The translations under genes were made by a program, and so were the position numbers. A DNA stretch of 64,000 nt, taken from the NCBI GenBank assembly GCA_904399395.1, contig CAJFPJ010000056.1, positions 91,010 to 155,009 of the forward strand. Direction: 5' to 3'. Of the stretch, positions 54,894 to 63,849 are shown piece by piece. How positions within the stretch are numbered: position 1 is the stretch's first letter; every line of letters begins with the position of its first letter. The notes under the pieces were generated by a model. That model made no database searches. It saw only the letters and a program-made list of their open reading frames with translations, and had not been told where the DNA came from. The DNA comes from an uncultured Clostridia bacterium. Its GTDB lineage: Bacteria > Bacillota > Clostridia > Oscillospirales > Acutalibacteraceae.

Positions 54894-55568
54894 TTATAAG
54901 GGGTGACGGTAAGGTCCCTCCAGGAAGAGACGTTTTGAGGATTGGGATAAAATTTCTTCCAGATGCTGCCGAATGAATTTCTGGGCAGCGGTGGAATACA
55001 GATTAAAGTGGTAAGGCTTTCCGTCCTGCCGGATGCGTTCTACCCGGGTGATGCCAAGCTTTTCCCCTTTTTCGGTGGGAATAATTCTGTGGGCTCCATC
55101 CGTTTCCCGGGTTATATGCTTAAGATAGCCGGAAAGCAGAAGCCACTCCGTAATTTCAGAGGCCTCCAGCGCCATTTTGGGATTTTCTCCCAAAAGAGGG
55201 CGGAGCGTCTCTGTGAGCCTGTTCAGAGAGAGGGGCACGTCCTTCTCCTGTGCTTCCCGGGGGAGTTCAGCCCTCCTGCCTTCGTTTTTTTCGGGCTGAG
55301 CGGCTGATTGCCGGAAAGAAGTCTTGGGGGAAGGATTTTCCATTTCCTTTTCGGTATGGCAATTCCGGCTTTGGACCAAGTGTTCCAATAGGGAAGGTTC
55401 CCGTTCAAATTCTCCTAAAAGCTCCGCTACATAGCGAAAGCAGCGGGAAAGCCGCGGCTGCAAGAGCGTTTCCCCTTGGGGAATTGGTTTTTTCCCAATA
55501 GGGTCTGTGCCGGAGGAAAGCGCTTCAAGATACTGCCTCGCCCGCCGGATCATATCCAGTTCTTCCAT
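54894..55568 (-). CDS. Unknown protein with putative winged-helix C-terminal domain
   Basis: A 224-residue soluble protein. The N-terminal 55 residues (RRARQYLEALSSGTDPIG) form a module seen ahead of other domains in Clostridia. A charged linker follows from about 70 to 105. The C-terminal 110 residues (LGENPKMALEASEITEWLL, then EKGEKLGITRVERI and AAQKFIRQHLEEI) look like a winged-helix or antirepressor-type domain. I cannot assign a function. It is probably cotranscribed with the P-type ATPase gene downstream, so a regulator of it is possible but unproven. Confidence 0.65.
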   Translation of the reverse strand: MEELDMIRRARQYLEALSSGTDPIGKKPIPQGETLLQPRLSRCFRYVAELLGEFEREPSLLEHLVQSRNCHTEKEMENPSPKTSFRQSAAQPEKNEGRRAELPREAQEKDVPLSLNRLTETLRPLLGENPKMALEASEITEWLLLSGYLKHITRETDGAHRIIPTEKGEKLGITRVERIRQDGKPYHFNLYSTAAQKFIRQHLEEILSQSSKRLFLEGPYRHPL

Positions 55569-55639
55569 TTGGCAAGCCTCCTCTTATTCGGTTGCTTTGT
55601 GTGAGAGTATATATCTATACTTCTCCTTTTTTCATTCCC

Positions 55640-57010
55640 TTATTTTTCAAAAGGCAGCTCTTCCAGAGAAAGCAGTTCATGGTTGCAGTCGATTTCCCAG
55701 GAGAAAAGACCTCTGTCCGGATATTCCGCTTCGCCGCACTGATTGTCTACCGGGTCGGCCCTCAAATACTGCTTTGGAGGCACAAAGGCAGACTGCAGCT
55801 CGGAATTCGCAGGCATGCGGTAAATATCCAGGTTACCGAAATAATATTTCCAGCGTTCCAGATCCCCCGCCCGGTAGGCGCTTCCTCCAAAAGAGGGATC
55901 CGCATACATCCAGCCCCAGGGAGCAATGTAAAACTGGGCCCAGTCGTGCATTCCCGTATCCCCCGGCTCTGCGTAAAGGCCGGACTGCCACCTGGCGGGG
56001 ATTCCGGCCATACGGCAGAGGGTGATAAAGAGAATCGCCTGCACGCCGCAGTCTCCTTTTAGGTTCACAGCAGCATATTCTGAAATGTTCTCCACAGTGA
56101 AATAAGGACGCATAAAGGAATACATGACCTTTGTGGTGATATACTCATAGATTTTCCATGCTTTCGCCACGGGATTCGTCTCTCCGCCCACAATTTCCTG
56201 TAAGAGAGAGGAGAGATAGGGGGTGAAACGGATGTGAGGAAGCTGCTCTTCGATATCGAAAGAGGGCTGCTCCGGAGAGGCCTTTGCGGGATCCGGCTCC
56301 ACGTAAGGGAGCCTGTTTACATATGTATATTCCACAGAAAATTCCTGATCTCTGCGGGACTCCGCCTCCCAGAAAATAGTTCGTTGTTTGGCGCTTCCCG
56401 GGGCCGGCAGGCCATTTTCCGGCTGGGAGCTAACGATGCGCAGCTCGGAAACTTGCTGAGCTGTTTCTTGGGGGATGGGAAGGTGGACCCGGAGCTTGCG
56501 CCCCTCCTGCAGAGCATTGGGTTCTACCTTCAGGGAGGCTTTCAGATGCAGGCGGGCACTGCGCCCTCCGTTTTCTTTCATAATACGGATGTTTTCGTTC
56601 AGCAGGGCAGCGGAACCGGGAGTCAGGGGCTTCAGGCTTCTTTCAGCATAGGCGGGCCGTGTCTTCATCAGGTTGGAGAGGAACCGGCGATAAAAATGGA
56701 CCTCGCCCTCTATGTAAATCCAATCCACAGCACCCGTTCTCCACAACTCTCTGAGCTCTTCATCCCGGAAATCCTTCACAGAAGAACGCATCAGCCGGAG
56801 AGCGTCCTCGTAGGTGTAAGGGAATTCATCCTTTTCCATCACCAGAATCAGATCAAGTTCCATTTCAAGCCTGCTGCGGAGAGCCTGGGGGATCTCGCGG
56901 CCAAGCCAGCTGTGAATCAGCTGCCGGGCAGTGTGGAAGTCACCGTGAAGTTTGGCTCGTGTGACGTCTTCCGGAAGAGGGAAAGAAAGAGTAGAAAGAT
57001 CATGATACAT
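55640..57010 (-). CDS. Transglutaminase-like cysteine protease-fold protein
   Basis: A 456-residue soluble protein without a signal peptide. The first 280 residues are of unknown fold with helical repeats and a beta-rich region. The transglutaminase-like core has the triad Cys321 in NLKGDCGVQAI, His355 in GMHDWAQFYI and Asp371 in MYADPSFGG. Bacterial relatives act as cysteine proteases, amidases or peptide-modifying enzymes. ATG 57010 is preferred, with AGAAAGGA upstream. The frame is open to 57052. No partner gene is evident. Confidence 0.83.
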   Translation of the reverse strand: MYHDLSTLSFPLPEDVTRAKLHGDFHTARQLIHSWLGREIPQALRSRLEMELDLILVMEKDEFPYTYEDALRLMRSSVKDFRDEELRELWRTGAVDWIYIEGEVHFYRRFLSNLMKTRPAYAERSLKPLTPGSAALLNENIRIMKENGGRSARLHLKASLKVEPNALQEGRKLRVHLPIPQETAQQVSELRIVSSQPENGLPAPGSAKQRTIFWEAESRRDQEFSVEYTYVNRLPYVEPDPAKASPEQPSFDIEEQLPHIRFTPYLSSLLQEIVGGETNPVAKAWKIYEYITTKVMYSFMRPYFTVENISEYAAVNLKGDCGVQAILFITLCRMAGIPARWQSGLYAEPGDTGMHDWAQFYIAPWGWMYADPSFGGSAYRAGDLERWKYYFGNLDIYRMPANSELQSAFVPPKQYLRADPVDNQCGEAEYPDRGLFSWEIDCNHELLSLEELPFEK

Positions 57011-57291
57011 GAGGGAACAATCCTTTCTGAAAATAAATAATTTTGAACACACAAAGACGAAGAGGATTACCAGAGAAACAGAGCTTGCCGGGCGGGCTGT
57101 ATGAGGCCATAAATAAAGATCCGTCCGATTTCGCCGGAAGAGTTGCTATTTCCTCTTTTTTCGCAAAAAGTGTAAAGCTATCTGATGTGTCTCATGGATT
57201 GCCGGGGCACCTCCGAAAACGGAGAGAAAACCTTTGCATGCTTCACCTGCTTATTACACCCATTATAGCACAGGAAATTCTGTTTACAAGA
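57011..57291. other. Non-coding region upstream of the transglutaminase-like gene
   Basis: About 280 bases with no supported gene, presumably holding the promoter of the minus-strand gene. No clear -35/-10 pair or folded element stood out. Confidence 0.35.
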
Positions 57292-57343
57292 AAAGGAAAA
57301 ACAAAACTCCCCTTCACCCGAAAATTCCAAGAGAGAAGGGGAG
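57292..57343 (-). terminator. Rho-independent terminator after the HIT gene
   Basis: On the minus strand a perfect 9-bp stem (57307-57315 with 57335-57343) is followed by TTTTGTTTTT, 42 bases after the HIT stop. Confidence 0.8.
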
Positions 57344-57384
57344 CCGCCGGTTCTGTACTGATTTAATCTGTAGTCGCACAGGAG

Positions 57385-57861
57385 CTATTCCACGAACCGA
57401 TAAACCTCGGAACCCTGCGCTTTCAGTAGCTCTCTTTTCAGCGCTGCCCTGAGGTCGGCCAGCTGATCTGCAGACGGGCGGACATTGTCACCACAGCGCG
57501 TCGTTTTTGGGATAGTCCATACCGGCGCTGGGAAGGCCGCGTCTTCTTTCCTGCGGGGAATAAGATGCCAATGCATATGGGTGGAATTGCCGCTTCCGAT
57601 CAACTCATAGTTTAATTTAACAGGCTGAAAAGCCCGGAACACGGCTTCCGCCACCTGTGCCATATCCCGGAGAAACGCCTGCCGGAAAGCGGGATCGAGC
57701 TCATGAAGTTCCTGAGCGCATACTTTGCAGATAAAAACGGTATATCCGTAAAAAAGCTGGAAATCACCGATCACTACATAACCTGTTTCCGTTTCACAGA
57801 CAAAATAAGGGTTCCTATTTTCCTTTATTTCCTGTATGCGAGAGCAGACGAGGCATTCCAT
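57385..57861 (-). CDS. HIT family hydrolase
   Basis: A 158-residue nucleotide-binding protein with the histidine triad MHWHLIPR and a zinc-like N-terminal CLVCSRI. HIT proteins hydrolyse or transfer nucleotidyl groups (dinucleoside polyphosphates, AMP-lysine). The C-terminal extension resembles the GalT/AprA-like subgroup. It ends in TAG directly before its own terminator, which shows that TAG does act as a stop here. Confidence 0.88.
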   Translation of the reverse strand: MECLVCSRIQEIKENRNPYFVCETETGYVVIGDFQLFYGYTVFICKVCAQELHELDPAFRQAFLRDMAQVAEAVFRAFQPVKLNYELIGSGNSTHMHWHLIPRRKEDAAFPAPVWTIPKTTRCGDNVRPSADQLADLRAALKRELLKAQGSEVYRFVE

Positions 57862-57945
57862 AAAGATTTCTCCTTTTCGTTTGGTTTGAAGCTGTTACAC
57901 GTAGTGCAGGCTCTATCGAAATCGGGAATAGCTGAAAAAAACAGA

Positions 57946-59328
57946 TTATGTTGGACTTTCCGCATTTTGGGGGCGGACAATCACAGCTTTTGTCTTCCAT
58001 TTCCCGCGCTTGTAGCTGACAAAGGCGATGATGACGCCCAGAAGCCAACCAGCGGCATAGGAAAAATAGATGCTGTCTCTGCCAAGAGTAGCTGCCAGAA
58101 TATACGCCACTGGTATGCGGGCAAGCCAGAGGGAAACGAAGGAGGAAACCATTGGGATTATCATTTCTCCCGCTCCCCGCAGGACAGCTGTGTAAATAAA
58201 CTGAATTCCCAGAAGCGCATAGAAGGGGAGGACGGAACGCAGATACACTTCTCCAGCCGCAATAACCTCGGGGTTCTGATTGAACATTCGCATAAGGAAG
58301 CCGCCGAAAGGATAAATCCCAAAGCCCAGCACCAGGCTGCAGACTATAGCCAGCACCAGTCCGGCACGGGTTCCTTGCTTTACCCGGTCCATTCTGGAGG
58401 CGCCCACATTCTGGCCCGTATATGTAGTCATAGCAGTGGCGAAACTCTGAATGGGCATAAAAGCAAAGGAATCAATCTTGTTTGCTCCGCTGAAACCTGC
58501 CATAAACAGGGAACCATATCCGTTAACAAGAGCTTGCATGGTCATGATTCCGATAGAGAAAAGCATCTGCTGTAGACCCGAAGGAATCCCCAGCTTCATA
58601 GCCTTGAAAAAGAATTCTTTTTTAAAGTGAAATTTTAAAAGACGGATCTCAAGGAACGCATAGTGGCGCTTCAGATACCAGATACCGAAGATCCAAGAGG
58701 CCAGCTGAGCGATGATGGTTGCAAGGGCCACACCGAAGACGCCCATCCCCATTGCAGCTGCAAAAAGGAGATCCAGGACAATATTGATGATGGTGGCGAT
58801 GAGCAGAAAGAGGAGGGAGGTGCGGCTGTCACCGAAGCCCTGCAGAATGCCCGCATTCAGGTTGAAGCCCAGATTTCCGATAATACCGATAAAGATGACA
58901 ATCATATATGTCCGGGCCATTTCCAGTGTGCCGTCGTCGGGAACCTGCATAAGACGTAAAAGCGGGTCGCTCAAGAGGACGCCCACAATGGTCAGTGGAA
59001 TACTGGCCACTATCAGGGCGGTATACATGGTATTTACCGTGTGGCGGATGCTTTCAAGATCCTTTGCCCCATAAAACTGAGAGATCATCACGGTGGCGCC
59101 CATACCAATTCCCATAAAAAGAGAACTGAGACCGAAAATGATGGGGAACCCCGTGCTGACAGCGGCCAGAGCCTTTTCTCCCACCACATTGCCAACTACA
59201 ATGCTATCCACCATATTATAGAGCTGCTGAAATATGTTGCCCACCAGAAGGGGAAGAGAAAAAATTAAAATTAGCTTATAGGGATTTCCTGACGTCATAT
59301 CCATAACGCCTGCGTGCTTCTTTTTCAC
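57946..59328 (-). CDS. MATE family efflux transporter
   Basis: A 460-residue polytopic protein of the NorM/DinF-like group: NPYKLILIFSLPLLVGNIFQ, QQLYNMVDSIVVGNVVGEKA and MGIGMGATVMISQFYGAKD at the first half. It is more distant from the other two MATE genes here. GTG start with AAAGGAG upstream. It follows a GC-rich hairpin region and the cytidylate-kinase-like gene on the same strand. Substrate unknown. Confidence 0.92.
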   Translation of the reverse strand: MKKKHAGVMDMTSGNPYKLILIFSLPLLVGNIFQQLYNMVDSIVVGNVVGEKALAAVSTGFPIIFGLSSLFMGIGMGATVMISQFYGAKDLESIRHTVNTMYTALIVASIPLTIVGVLLSDPLLRLMQVPDDGTLEMARTYMIVIFIGIIGNLGFNLNAGILQGFGDSRTSLLFLLIATIINIVLDLLFAAAMGMGVFGVALATIIAQLASWIFGIWYLKRHYAFLEIRLLKFHFKKEFFFKAMKLGIPSGLQQMLFSIGIMTMQALVNGYGSLFMAGFSGANKIDSFAFMPIQSFATAMTTYTGQNVGASRMDRVKQGTRAGLVLAIVCSLVLGFGIYPFGGFLMRMFNQNPEVIAAGEVYLRSVLPFYALLGIQFIYTAVLRGAGEMIIPMVSSFVSLWLARIPVAYILAATLGRDSIYFSYAAGWLLGVIIAFVSYKRGKWKTKAVIVRPQNAESPT

Positions 59329-59401
59329 AAATTATACTCCTTTTCTTTATTATCTCCATTGCTGCAGAAGGCTCTCGGAGCAAAAAATAGGGGCGGAACC
59401 C

Positions 59402-59489
59402 GGCAGCTTGGTGGGAATCCCGCCTTGCCGGAATCAGCCCTTATTCTTGCTCTGCCCCCCGGCGGGTTGGTCTTCTGTCCGCCGGGGGG
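59402..59489 (-). repeat. Two GC-rich hairpins between the kinase-like and MATE genes
   Basis: A perfect 11-bp inverted repeat (59455-59465 with 59479-59489, C6 and G6 ends) lies beside a second, 6-bp hairpin near 59402-59430 (CCGGCA and TGCCGG). There is no T-run on the minus strand, so these are leader structures or a small palindromic element rather than a clear terminator. Confidence 0.45.
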
Positions 59490-59524
59490 GTATCCATTGT
59501 ATCCTATGCTATCCAAACCGGAGG

Positions 59525-60148
59525 TCACTTTTTTTCTGCAATTTCCAGTGCAGCCTTGATTACGTCTATGCTTCCATCGATACCAAACAGGGAGGAATTA
59601 ACCACGAGATCGTAGTTATTCATATCCGCCCATTTTTTGTTGCTATAGAAATTATAGTAATTGGCGCGCTGCTTATCCTTTTTCTGCAAAAGATCATCAG
59701 CCTTTGCAGCAGGATCTCCGTATTCTTCGACGATCCGTTTTACTCTGTCGTCATGCTCTGCACGAATGAATACATGGAAGCAGTTGGGGTGCTCACGAAG
59801 GACATAATCCGCACAGCGGCCTACTATGACACAGGGCCCCTCCAAGGCGGCGTGCTGGATAATATCGGATTGGATCATAAACAGGCGATCATTGATCGGC
59901 ATATCAGAAACTGTTGAAAAATGGCTTCCAAAATTATATGTTCCCATAACGAGAGAATATAAAAGACTACTGGTAGCCTTTTCGTCTGCTTTTTCAAAAA
60001 CTTCTTGGCTCAGACCGCTTTTTTTCGCGGCCATGGCGATTAGTTCCTTATCATAAAAGGGAATGTTCAGGGATTCTGCCAGCTTTTTTCCAATGGTCCT
60101 GCCGCCGCTTCCATATTGGCGCGCAATTGTGATAACAGACTGCAACAT
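59525..60148 (-). CDS. Cytidylate kinase-like family protein
   Basis: A 207-residue P-loop kinase. It starts VITIARQYGSGGRTIGKKLAE, a variant Walker A with GSGGR, then VGRCADYVLREHPNCFHVFI and DDRVKRIVEEYG with the lid arginines. Family members of this length are common in Clostridia and are separate from true Cmk. The substrate is unproven. GGGAGAG precedes ATG. Possibly cotranscribed with the MATE gene downstream. Confidence 0.85.
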   Translation of the reverse strand: MLQSVITIARQYGSGGRTIGKKLAESLNIPFYDKELIAMAAKKSGLSQEVFEKADEKATSSLLYSLVMGTYNFGSHFSTVSDMPINDRLFMIQSDIIQHAALEGPCVIVGRCADYVLREHPNCFHVFIRAEHDDRVKRIVEEYGDPAAKADDLLQKKDKQRANYYNFYSNKKWADMNNYDLVVNSSLFGIDGSIDVIKAALEIAEKK

Positions 60149-60348
60149 ACTGTATTCTCTCCCTTCATAGTTAATATAGACAGCAAAACAAATCTGGTTA
60201 TTAGACCAATCTCTTTATTTAAATTTACATCTTTTTATGGATATTGTCAATAAAAAGCAAGAATTCCTTCGTTATTTTCCTTATGGTAAAGAAATTTTTC
60301 TATGAAAAGAAAATTTTTCCTGAATCTATGCTCTATCCTTTCTGGCTG

Positions 60349-60357
60349 TGCTATACT
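60349..60357 (+). promoter_or_regulatory. Extended -10 promoter of cysK
   Basis: TGC followed by TATACT (60352-60357) with no convincing -35, about 90 bases upstream of the cysK start. No T-box or SAM riboswitch features were seen. Confidence 0.45.
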
Positions 60358-60446
60358 TTACATATATAGAAGCGGTGTTTTGTTGGCATATTATATAGGA
60401 AATTTTTGCTATGCATCAGAATATAGGAAAAGGAGTCCTTGCAGTT

Positions 60447-61376
60447 ATGAAAACAGCCAGACAGCTTACGGATTTAATCGGGAATACGCCTCTTTTGGAA
60501 CTAAACCGATATGCGGCGGGAAAGGGGCTTGAGGATGCTTGCCTTTTGGGAAAACTGGAATGCTTCAATCCTCTTTCCTCTGCAAAGGACAGAGTGGCTC
60601 TCGCTCTGATTGAAGATGCGGAAAGACAGGGGCTGATCCGGGAGGGGGCCACCATTATAGAGCCTACCAGCGGCAACACTGGGGTAGGATTGGCTTTTGT
60701 CTGTGCCATCCGGGGATACCGACTAATTCTCACCATGCCGGATACCATGAGTCTGGAGCGCCGCAGGTTGGCTGCTGCGCTGGGAGCTGAGCTTGTGCTG
60801 ACGCCTGGCGCTTTGGGAATGCAGGGAGCTGTTGAAAAAGCGGAAGAACTCCATAAAAATATAGAAAACTCATTGATACCGGGGCAGTTTTCCAATCCAG
60901 CTAACCCAGCTGCTCATGAATATACCACCGCGGAAGAAATCTTCCGGGATACTGACGGCAGGGTAGATATATTTGTGGCGGGAATAGGCACAGGGGGGAC
61001 GATCACTGGTGTTGCCAGAGGATTGAAACGCCGGAAGCCCAATGTGCAGGTTATTGGAGTAGAGCCCGCTTCTTCTCCCTTGCTAACAAAAGGGAAAGCT
61101 GGTCCGCACCGGATCCAGGGGATAGGTGCAAATTTTATCCCTGAAATCCTGGATCGAAACCTGTTGGATGAAGTGATGGATGTTTCGGATGAAGATGCGG
61201 AGAAGACCGCTAGAGAACTGGCGAGAAAAGAAGGGCTTTTGGTGGGAATATCCTCTGGAGCCGCGGCCTTTGCTGCAGCAGCTGTGGCGGCTCGGCCGGA
61301 AAACAAAGGAAAAGTAGTAGTAGCCCTTCTGCCGGATACAGGTGAACGCTATCTTTCCACCGGCATTTATGACTAA
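60447..61376 (+). CDS. cysK: Cysteine synthase A
   Basis: A 309-residue PLP enzyme that makes cysteine from O-acetylserine and sulfide. It starts [19 protein letters not shown]. The PLP lysine lies in [13 protein letters not shown] (S-A-K in place of the usual S-V-K), followed by [27 protein letters not shown] and [12 protein letters not shown] 60447 is used because AAAAGGAG lies 12 bases upstream. ATG 60411 is an alternative that would place that site inside the gene. Confidence 0.95.
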   Translation: MKTARQLTDLIGNTPLLELNRYAAGKGLEDACLLGKLECFNPLSSAKDRVALALIEDAERQGLIREGATIIEPTSGNTGVGLAFVCAIRGYRLILTMPDTMSLERRRLAAALGAELVLTPGALGMQGAVEKAEELHKNIENSLIPGQFSNPANPAAHEYTTAEEIFRDTDGRVDIFVAGIGTGGTITGVARGLKRRKPNVQVIGVEPASSPLLTKGKAGPHRIQGIGANFIPEILDRNLLDEVMDVSDEDAEKTARELARKEGLLVGISSGAAAFAAAAVAARPENKGKVVVALLPDTGERYLSTGIYD

Positions 61377-61475
61377 GATGGCGAAAAATGTCTTTTACCC
61401 ATCACAAAAACTTCACAGTCGGGTTGTAGGATAAAAACAGAAAACCGCAGAAACAGGTCTTTTGAGGAGGAACGT

Positions 61476-62156
61476 ATGTATACGATTCTGGTAGTGGATG
61501 ACGAGCAGCAGATCCGGATTTTGATCCGGAAATACGCAGAGTTTGAAGGGCATAAGGTTGTGGAAGCAGGAGACGGCATGGAAGCCGTCCGTCTCTGCCG
61601 GGAGCACCCTCAGGATTTCGATATCATTATTATGGATGTGATGATGCCTGAACTGGACGGCTTTTCGGCTGTGCGCGAAATTCGGAAATACTGCCAGGCG
61701 CCAGTCTTGATGCTTTCTGCCAGGGGCGAGGAATACGACAAGATTCACGGCTTTGAGCTTGGGGTGGATGATTATGTAGTAAAGCCCTTTTCACCCAAAG
61801 AGCTGATGATGCGTATCGGTGCCATTTTGAAACGAAGCCGCAGCGGCCGTGGTGAAACCGGAGGAGATGTGTTTGCAGAAGAAGGGCTCCGAATTGACTT
61901 TTCCGGCCGTGTTGTTACGGTAGATGGGGAAAAAGTAGAGCTTTCCCCGAAGGAATACGACCTGCTGTTCTATATGGTGAATAACAGAAATATAGCCCTC
62001 ACAAGGGAACAGCTTATCACCAATGTGTGGGGATATGACTTTTACGGCGATGACCGCACATTGGATACCCACATCAAGCTTCTTCGGAAAAGCCTGGGAC
62101 CATATAGCCGGTTTATTGTGACCCTGAGAGGAGTTGGATACCGTTTTGAGGCCTAA
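61476..62156 (+). CDS. OmpR/PhoB family response regulator
   Basis: A 226-residue regulator with a receiver domain (acidic Asp8 and Asp9, phospho-acceptor Asp54 in IIMDVMMPELDG, switch Lys in VVKPFSPKEL) and a winged-helix DNA-binding domain (LSPKEYDLLFYMVNNRN and TLDTHIKLLRKSLG). GAGGAGG precedes ATG. Overlaps the sensor gene, so they form a coupled pair. Targets are unknown. Confidence 0.95.
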   Translation: MYTILVVDDEQQIRILIRKYAEFEGHKVVEAGDGMEAVRLCREHPQDFDIIIMDVMMPELDGFSAVREIRKYCQAPVLMLSARGEEYDKIHGFELGVDDYVVKPFSPKELMMRIGAILKRSRSGRGETGGDVFAEEGLRIDFSGRVVTVDGEKVELSPKEYDLLFYMVNNRNIALTREQLITNVWGYDFYGDDRTLDTHIKLLRKSLGPYSRFIVTLRGVGYRFEA

Positions 62157-63600
62157 AGGCAGTTTTTCCAGTATTAAATGGAAAATTTTCGGAGCCTTTG
62201 CCGTTTTTGCAGCGGTCATGCTCATTTTGCTCTGGTTTTTTCAGGTGGTTTTTCTAGAGAGCTTCTATAAGGCGACGAAAATCTCAGAAATTCAAAGCCA
62301 GGCGCATGAGCTTTGCCAGAATATAGGCCAGCCTGGTTTTTCTGCCAGGTTGAAAAGCGCAGCACAGGAGAGACAGATCTGTGTGATCGTGTCGGATTCA
62401 GCGGGTAACCGGCTTTATTCGGAGCACGCCGTGCAGGAATGTGCCATTCACAGGCTGGGCCCTTGGGCGTTAGCAACGATCTATATGGTGGCAGAGCAGA
62501 ACGACGGTTCCTATTTTGAAAGGTTTCGATGGGAGCAGGGAGGAGCTGGTTCCCTGGAACTGGGAGCATCAGAGACCGGGAAAAAAGATACGCCCGAAAG
62601 CATTGTATATGCGGAGACAGTGCAGACCTCTCAGGGAAGAATTATGATCTTGATGAATTCCATGATCACCCCTGTGGGAAGCACGGTAGAGACTCTGCGC
62701 CTGCAGCTTATCAGCGTAACGGGCATTATGCTGCTTTTGGCGGTGCTTTTGGCGTGGTTCCTTTCCCGCAAGATCAGCCGGCCTATTATCGGGATCAGCA
62801 AAACGGCTCAGGAAATGGCTTCGGGGGATTATTCCGTGGAGTTTGACGGTTCCGGTTACAAAGAGGCTTTTGAGCTCAGTGAAACATTGAATGAAACGGT
62901 GCAGGAGCTTTCTAAGGTGGATAGGCTGCAGAAAGATCTGATAGCAAACGTTTCTCACGACCTTCGCACGCCTCTTACCCTGATTGAAGGCTATGCGGAA
63001 GTTATGCGGGATATTCCTGGTGAAAATACACCGGAAAATGTGCAGATCATTATAGATGAGACGACCCGTCTTTCTTCCCTTGTAAACGATCTGCTGGATA
63101 TTTCGCGGTTGCAGTCCGGCACACTGAAGCTGGAAAAGGAAGTATTCAGTATTACGGGGGCTGTCCGGGAAATATTGGGGCGGTATACAAAACTGACGGA
63201 TTACTCCATCACCTTCCATGCTGAAGAGGAAATTTTTGTCTGCGCCGATAAGCTGAAAATTTCTCAGGTGATCTATAACCTAGTGAACAATGCTCTGACC
63301 TATACGGGGGAGGATAAGCGTGTTATGTTGGAGCAGGAAACGGACGAAGGTAAGGTGCGTATTTCGGTGACGGATACAGGAGAAGGGATCCCCCAGGATA
63401 AGCTTCTGGATATCTGGGAGCGGTATTACAAGGTGGATAAAGCTCATAAGCGCGCCCAGGTGGGCACAGGCTTGGGGCTGTCCATAGTGAAAACCATACT
63501 GGATATGCATGGCGGCGCTTATGGTGTGGAAAGCCAGGAAGGGGTAGGTTCCACCTTCTGGTTTGAATTGGATATAACGGATCCCCCAAGTTCATCCTGA
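62146..63600 (+). CDS. Sensor histidine kinase
   Basis: A 484-residue membrane kinase. Two transmembrane helices (about 12-38 and 188-207) bracket an extracellular domain of about 150 residues, then come a HAMP domain and dimerisation domain with phospho-acceptor His271 in NVSHDLRTPLT, and an HATPase with QVIYNLVNNALTYT, VTDTGEGIPQD and GTGLGLSIVK. TTG 62146 is preferred, with GAGAGGAG 12 bases upstream. TTG 62134 abuts that site. It is paired with the upstream regulator. Confidence 0.93.
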   Translation: MRPKGSFSSIKWKIFGAFAVFAAVMLILLWFFQVVFLESFYKATKISEIQSQAHELCQNIGQPGFSARLKSAAQERQICVIVSDSAGNRLYSEHAVQECAIHRLGPWALATIYMVAEQNDGSYFERFRWEQGGAGSLELGASETGKKDTPESIVYAETVQTSQGRIMILMNSMITPVGSTVETLRLQLISVTGIMLLLAVLLAWFLSRKISRPIIGISKTAQEMASGDYSVEFDGSGYKEAFELSETLNETVQELSKVDRLQKDLIANVSHDLRTPLTLIEGYAEVMRDIPGENTPENVQIIIDETTRLSSLVNDLLDISRLQSGTLKLEKEVFSITGAVREILGRYTKLTDYSITFHAEEEIFVCADKLKISQVIYNLVNNALTYTGEDKRVMLEQETDEGKVRISVTDTGEGIPQDKLLDIWERYYKVDKAHKRAQVGTGLGLSIVKTILDMHGGAYGVESQEGVGSTFWFELDITDPPSSS

Positions 63601-63652
63601 TGCAAGGCGAAGAGGAGAATAGGTTTCTTCGCTGGTAATTATAAATCTCTAT

Positions 63653-63685
63653 AAAGACCCGGAAGGTTTTACCTTCCGGGTCTTT
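63653..63685 (+). terminator. Rho-independent terminator of the two-component operon
   Basis: A perfect 15-bp stem (63653-63667 with 63671-63685) and TTT loop followed by T residues. Confidence 0.9.
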
Positions 63686-63849
63686 TGTGTGCAAGAAAAG
63701 TCTTTAAGAGGTTTTTGGAAAGGAAGGCTTTTCCCAAAAGTAAAATATTCAGTCAGGTCAACTTTTACGTGAATTTAATAGAACTCTGATAGAAGGCTTA
63801 ATGACCACACGGTAAACTTAATTTGAACACTAAGGAAGGAAGTGTATGC

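Noticed and set aside
52441..57387. Complete reassignment of TAG to a sense codon
   Set aside because: The HIT gene and P-type ATPase end in TAG where homologues end. For HIT, reading through would pass straight into its terminator. Only partial readthrough remains possible.
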